From positions 1 to 33,639 of the forward strand of contig JASJEI010000358.1 of the NCBI GenBank assembly GCA_030064795.1: DNA of 33,639 nt. Reading direction: 5' to 3'. The notes below the pieces were generated by a model. It was not told the DNA's origin. It saw only the letters and a program-made list of their open reading frames with translations, and made no database searches. Source of the DNA: Pleurocapsa sp. MO_226.B13 (GTDB lineage Bacteria > Cyanobacteriota > Cyanobacteriia > Cyanobacteriales > Xenococcaceae). How positions within the stretch are numbered: the stretch's first letter is position 1; every line of letters begins with the position of its first letter. Shown piece by piece: positions 31,801-33,639 of the stretch. Both the position numbers and the translations under genes were made by a program.

Positions 31801-32811
31801 ATGTTTCTATCTAATTCTTACAAGTCCTTCTTTTTAACTACTAGTGTTGTGGTTGGTGGTTTTGTTTTTAGTTCGCTTGCTTTTACTAGTTCCGTGGCAG
31901 CTTTTTCGGTAACATTTGATAATCAGGGCTTTGAAGATACAGTCGATGAAGGAACGAACAATTTAAATGACAATCCAGCTTCGGGTTGGGAAGGTACGGG
32001 AGACGTTTATATTGATAATTCCACTGGCTTTTCTCAAATTAGTCCTGTTTCGGGTAATTCTCAAGCTGTAATTACTACAGGACGTGATTCAGAAGTTGAC
32101 GATCCTGCTACCTCTGCGGGTACATTTAATCTTTCTGGTTTCGAGCCTGTTACCGCTACTTCTGATAGTAGTGCTGATGCATTACAGGACTTTTTAGGTT
32201 TACCGACTGGTGCTTTGAGTATCTCGCGATCGCAATCTGCTGATAATAGCAAGTCTCGCACCGCCAAGGAAGGTTCTGGGATTTATCAGGATATTAGCGT
32301 TACTTTTAGTGAAACAGATATTAGTTCGGGATATAACGTTTTTGAATTAGATTTCAATTGGGCTTATCTAACCAATGATGGTATCTATGATTCTCGGTTG
32401 GGAGAACAAGATTTTGCCTTCTTTACTATTTTTGAAGATCCTAGCAGTACCGATACTAACGTTACTAATGCTCGCGAAATTACTGCTCTTTTAGATAGTA
32501 GTGCTGGTGGTACTAGTAGCCTAAGTTCTGGCGAAACTAATTTTCAGCAGGTAAATACAACCAATTACGATCAAAATAATCTTAGTAACAACTATACCTA
32601 TACTTCCGAACCCGTTACCACCGCAGGAACCTATACCTATCGGGTTGGCTTTGGGGTAGTGGATGTGGATGGTGTCGATCGCACTTCGGCTTTAGTCTTG
32701 GATAATTTTAGCGTGCAACAAGTTCCCTTTGATTTTTCTCCTACTGCTGGTATTGCTGTTGTTTTGAGTTGTAGTGGGTTTAGCTATCTTCGGCGCAAAT
32801 TTAAGATCTAG
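31801..32811 (+). CDS. Exported protein with PFDFSP-type C-terminal sorting anchor
   Basis: This 336-residue protein begins with a signal peptide (about 1-34, SFFLTTSVVVGGFVFSSLAF, cleavage near SVAA-FSV). The mature part is a beta-rich domain like other choice-of-anchor proteins (FDNQGFE, NVFELDFNWAYLTND, YTYRVGFGVVDVDGVDRTSALVLDNFSV). The C-terminus is VPFDFSP, a hydrophobic helix (TAGIAVVLSCSGFSYL) and a basic end (RRKFKI). This is the cyanobacterial variant of the PEP-CTERM/exosortase anchor in which PFEFSP-like residues replace PEP. It follows the giant gene by 71 bases in the same direction and shares its Ser/Thr/Asp bias, so the two may be exported together. Function unknown. Confidence 0.85.
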   Translation: MFLSNSYKSFFLTTSVVVGGFVFSSLAFTSSVAAFSVTFDNQGFEDTVDEGTNNLNDNPASGWEGTGDVYIDNSTGFSQISPVSGNSQAVITTGRDSEVDDPATSAGTFNLSGFEPVTATSDSSADALQDFLGLPTGALSISRSQSADNSKSRTAKEGSGIYQDISVTFSETDISSGYNVFELDFNWAYLTNDGIYDSRLGEQDFAFFTIFEDPSSTDTNVTNAREITALLDSSAGGTSSLSSGETNFQQVNTTNYDQNNLSNNYTYTSEPVTTAGTYTYRVGFGVVDVDGVDRTSALVLDNFSVQQVPFDFSPTAGIAVVLSCSGFSYLRRKFKI

Positions 32812-32862
32812 AAGCACTTTACTGGACTGATCAGCTTAATTTGAGGTATTAGGAAGAGTCCA

Positions 32863-32890
32863 CAGATGAACGCAGATGAACGCAGATGAT
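32863..32890. repeat. Decamer tandem repeat CAGATGAACG x2.8
   Basis: CAGATGAACG is repeated at 32863 and 32873, with a partial third copy (CAGATGAT) at 32883. Similar CACAGATGAACGCAGAT tracts are dispersed repeats in cyanobacterial intergenic DNA. Confidence 0.7.
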
Positions 32891-33272
32891 TTGTCTGTTC
32901 GATCGATACTCTTGGGTTTTTGATATCTCTAGATAGTCCTGGCTTTTGGCGATCGTTTATTGAACTTAACAACTATCTTTGTGCAGTTTCCCCTTTGCGC
33001 CTTCGCGTCTCTGCGAGAGACAGATATAATGGCTCGAATTAGCTGAAACAGTCCACTAGAACAGCGATCGATTTTTGCTTCTGGAAAATACCAACAGCTA
33101 GATTTCTACTTTTATTTAACTTTTATGTTGGTTCTTTAAGAAGTACAGATCAAATTGTAATTCTAGTAACTATTTGGCTTCAGTCAACTATTTTAGATAA
33201 AGGTAGATATAACATTTTTGTTTAATTGGTATGAATTTTTAGGTTGAGATGTCATTAGTCACTAGTCCTTAG

Positions 33273-33301
33273 TAATTTCGCGATCGCCCTTGGCGAAATT
33301 A
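33273..33301. repeat. 9-bp stem-loop enclosing a HIP1 site
   Basis: TAATTTCGC (33273-33281) pairs exactly with GCGAAATTA (33293-33301). The HIP1 octamer at 33280-33287 overlaps the left arm and loop. No T-run follows, so it is probably a dispersed hairpin repeat rather than a terminator. Confidence 0.55.
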
Positions 33302-33592
33302 AATATCTATCATGTAATAAGTAATTAGACCTCAGCTTGGATTTTGGAGATTAACTTAAAAAGCATAGTTTTGTAGGAGTCTAAATACATCAGATAACTC
33401 TAGAAATTCCTTCTCAATTAAACTGTTTTGATTTGACCTAAATCTAAAAACTCAAGGCTATAAAAACATTAAATTACTATTGAGATTATTTTCATTTTTA
33501 ACCTTGCGGTTTAGTAACTAGCTAGAATATTTGTAACGCTCTCGCAGTTGCTATCGCTCGCCACCATAACTACAATATCTAGGAGCAGAATC

Positions 33593-33639
33593 GTGAAAGA
33601 TACTAGGATCAATTTTGCCAATATCACTAATATAAACGA
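33593..33639 (+). CDS. 5' end of an unidentified protein (GTG start, runs off the window)
   Basis: A GTG at 33593 preceded by AGGAG with a 7-base spacer opens MKDTRINFANITNIN, which stays open to the window edge. The ideal ribosome-binding site makes a real gene likely. Fifteen residues are too few for identification. Confidence 0.5.
   Translation, partial: MKDTRINFANITNIN

Larger units (their letters stand above)
32812..33592. other. 781-bp gene-free region with dispersed short repeats
   Basis: No supported gene is visible. It contains CAGATGAACG repeats (32863-32890), a GTCTCT-GCG-AGAGAC hairpin (33007-33021) in a tract of cyanobacterial GCGCCTTCGCG-type repeat, and a 9-bp stem (33273-33301). 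It presumably carries the promoter of the gene beginning at 33593. Confidence 0.55.

Noticed and set aside
1..33639. GGCC avoidance as a mark of long residence of the R-M system
   Set aside because: GGCC is present in several genes by eye (for example near 3090, 3419, 4233, 7551, 17449), so no strong avoidance is evident without a proper count.
1..33639. tRNA, rRNA or CRISPR loci
   Set aside because: No cloverleaf arms, rRNA-like conserved stretches or regularly spaced repeats were seen on either strand.

Overview
The window reads as cyanobacterial chromosome. The octamer GCGATCGC (HIP1) occurs about thirty times, there is a magnesium-chelatase H subunit, and several gene families are typical of cyanobacteria (RppB/NrsS-like kinase, DUF937 with a calcium loop, a PF-[DE]-FSP variant of the PEP-CTERM anchor, short tandem heptamers). 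Base composition is AT-rich. A baeocyte- or colony-forming coccoid lineage is possible, but the species is not determinable from the sequence.

Layout. 1-3060: small conserved or unrecognised genes mixed with palindromes, an IS/MITE-like scrap and a frameshifted small gene. 3137-4156: a MoxR-type AAA ATPase behind a leucine-rich-variant repeat protein. 4187-6479: two divergent secreted proteins (one only 58 residues) that share a TGTCA-N6-TGTCA promoter element, then an RppB/NrsS-like sensor kinase without its response regulator. 6490-9595 (minus): a four-gene redox set (thioredoxin-reductase-like flavoprotein, Crp/Fnr regulator, VOC protein, PPOX-type flavin protein) with a TetR-type operator at its head and a Crp/Fnr-type palindrome inside it. 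10065-14299: a PAS-GAF-GGDEF diguanylate cyclase, a conserved hypothetical and a single-domain response regulator. 14519-15400: a ketopantoate-reductase-like enzyme.

15573-22157 is the most unusual part. A complete ChlH/BchH-family gene is bracketed by two addiction-type modules: a PemK/MazF toxin-antitoxin pair upstream and an NgoPII-like type II restriction-modification pair downstream. Outside the toxin-antitoxin pair lies a decayed 138-bp copy of the chlH leader and first codons. Outside the restriction-modification pair lies a 33-bp near-identical copy from the chlH 3' end. The chlH gene also carries two related 28-bp palindromes and a third C/G-rich palindrome, all read through in frame as extra peptides.

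22344-33639: a DUF937/calcium-loop protein, a 656-bp gene-free stretch, then an 8.2-kb gene for an Asp/Thr-rich surface protein (DUF11/isopeptide-type modules, GEVED domain, RTX-like C-terminus) followed by a signal-peptide protein with a PFDFSP C-terminal anchor. These two look like exported cell-surface components. The last 0.8 kb is gene-free, with small dispersed repeats, and a new gene appears to start at 33593.
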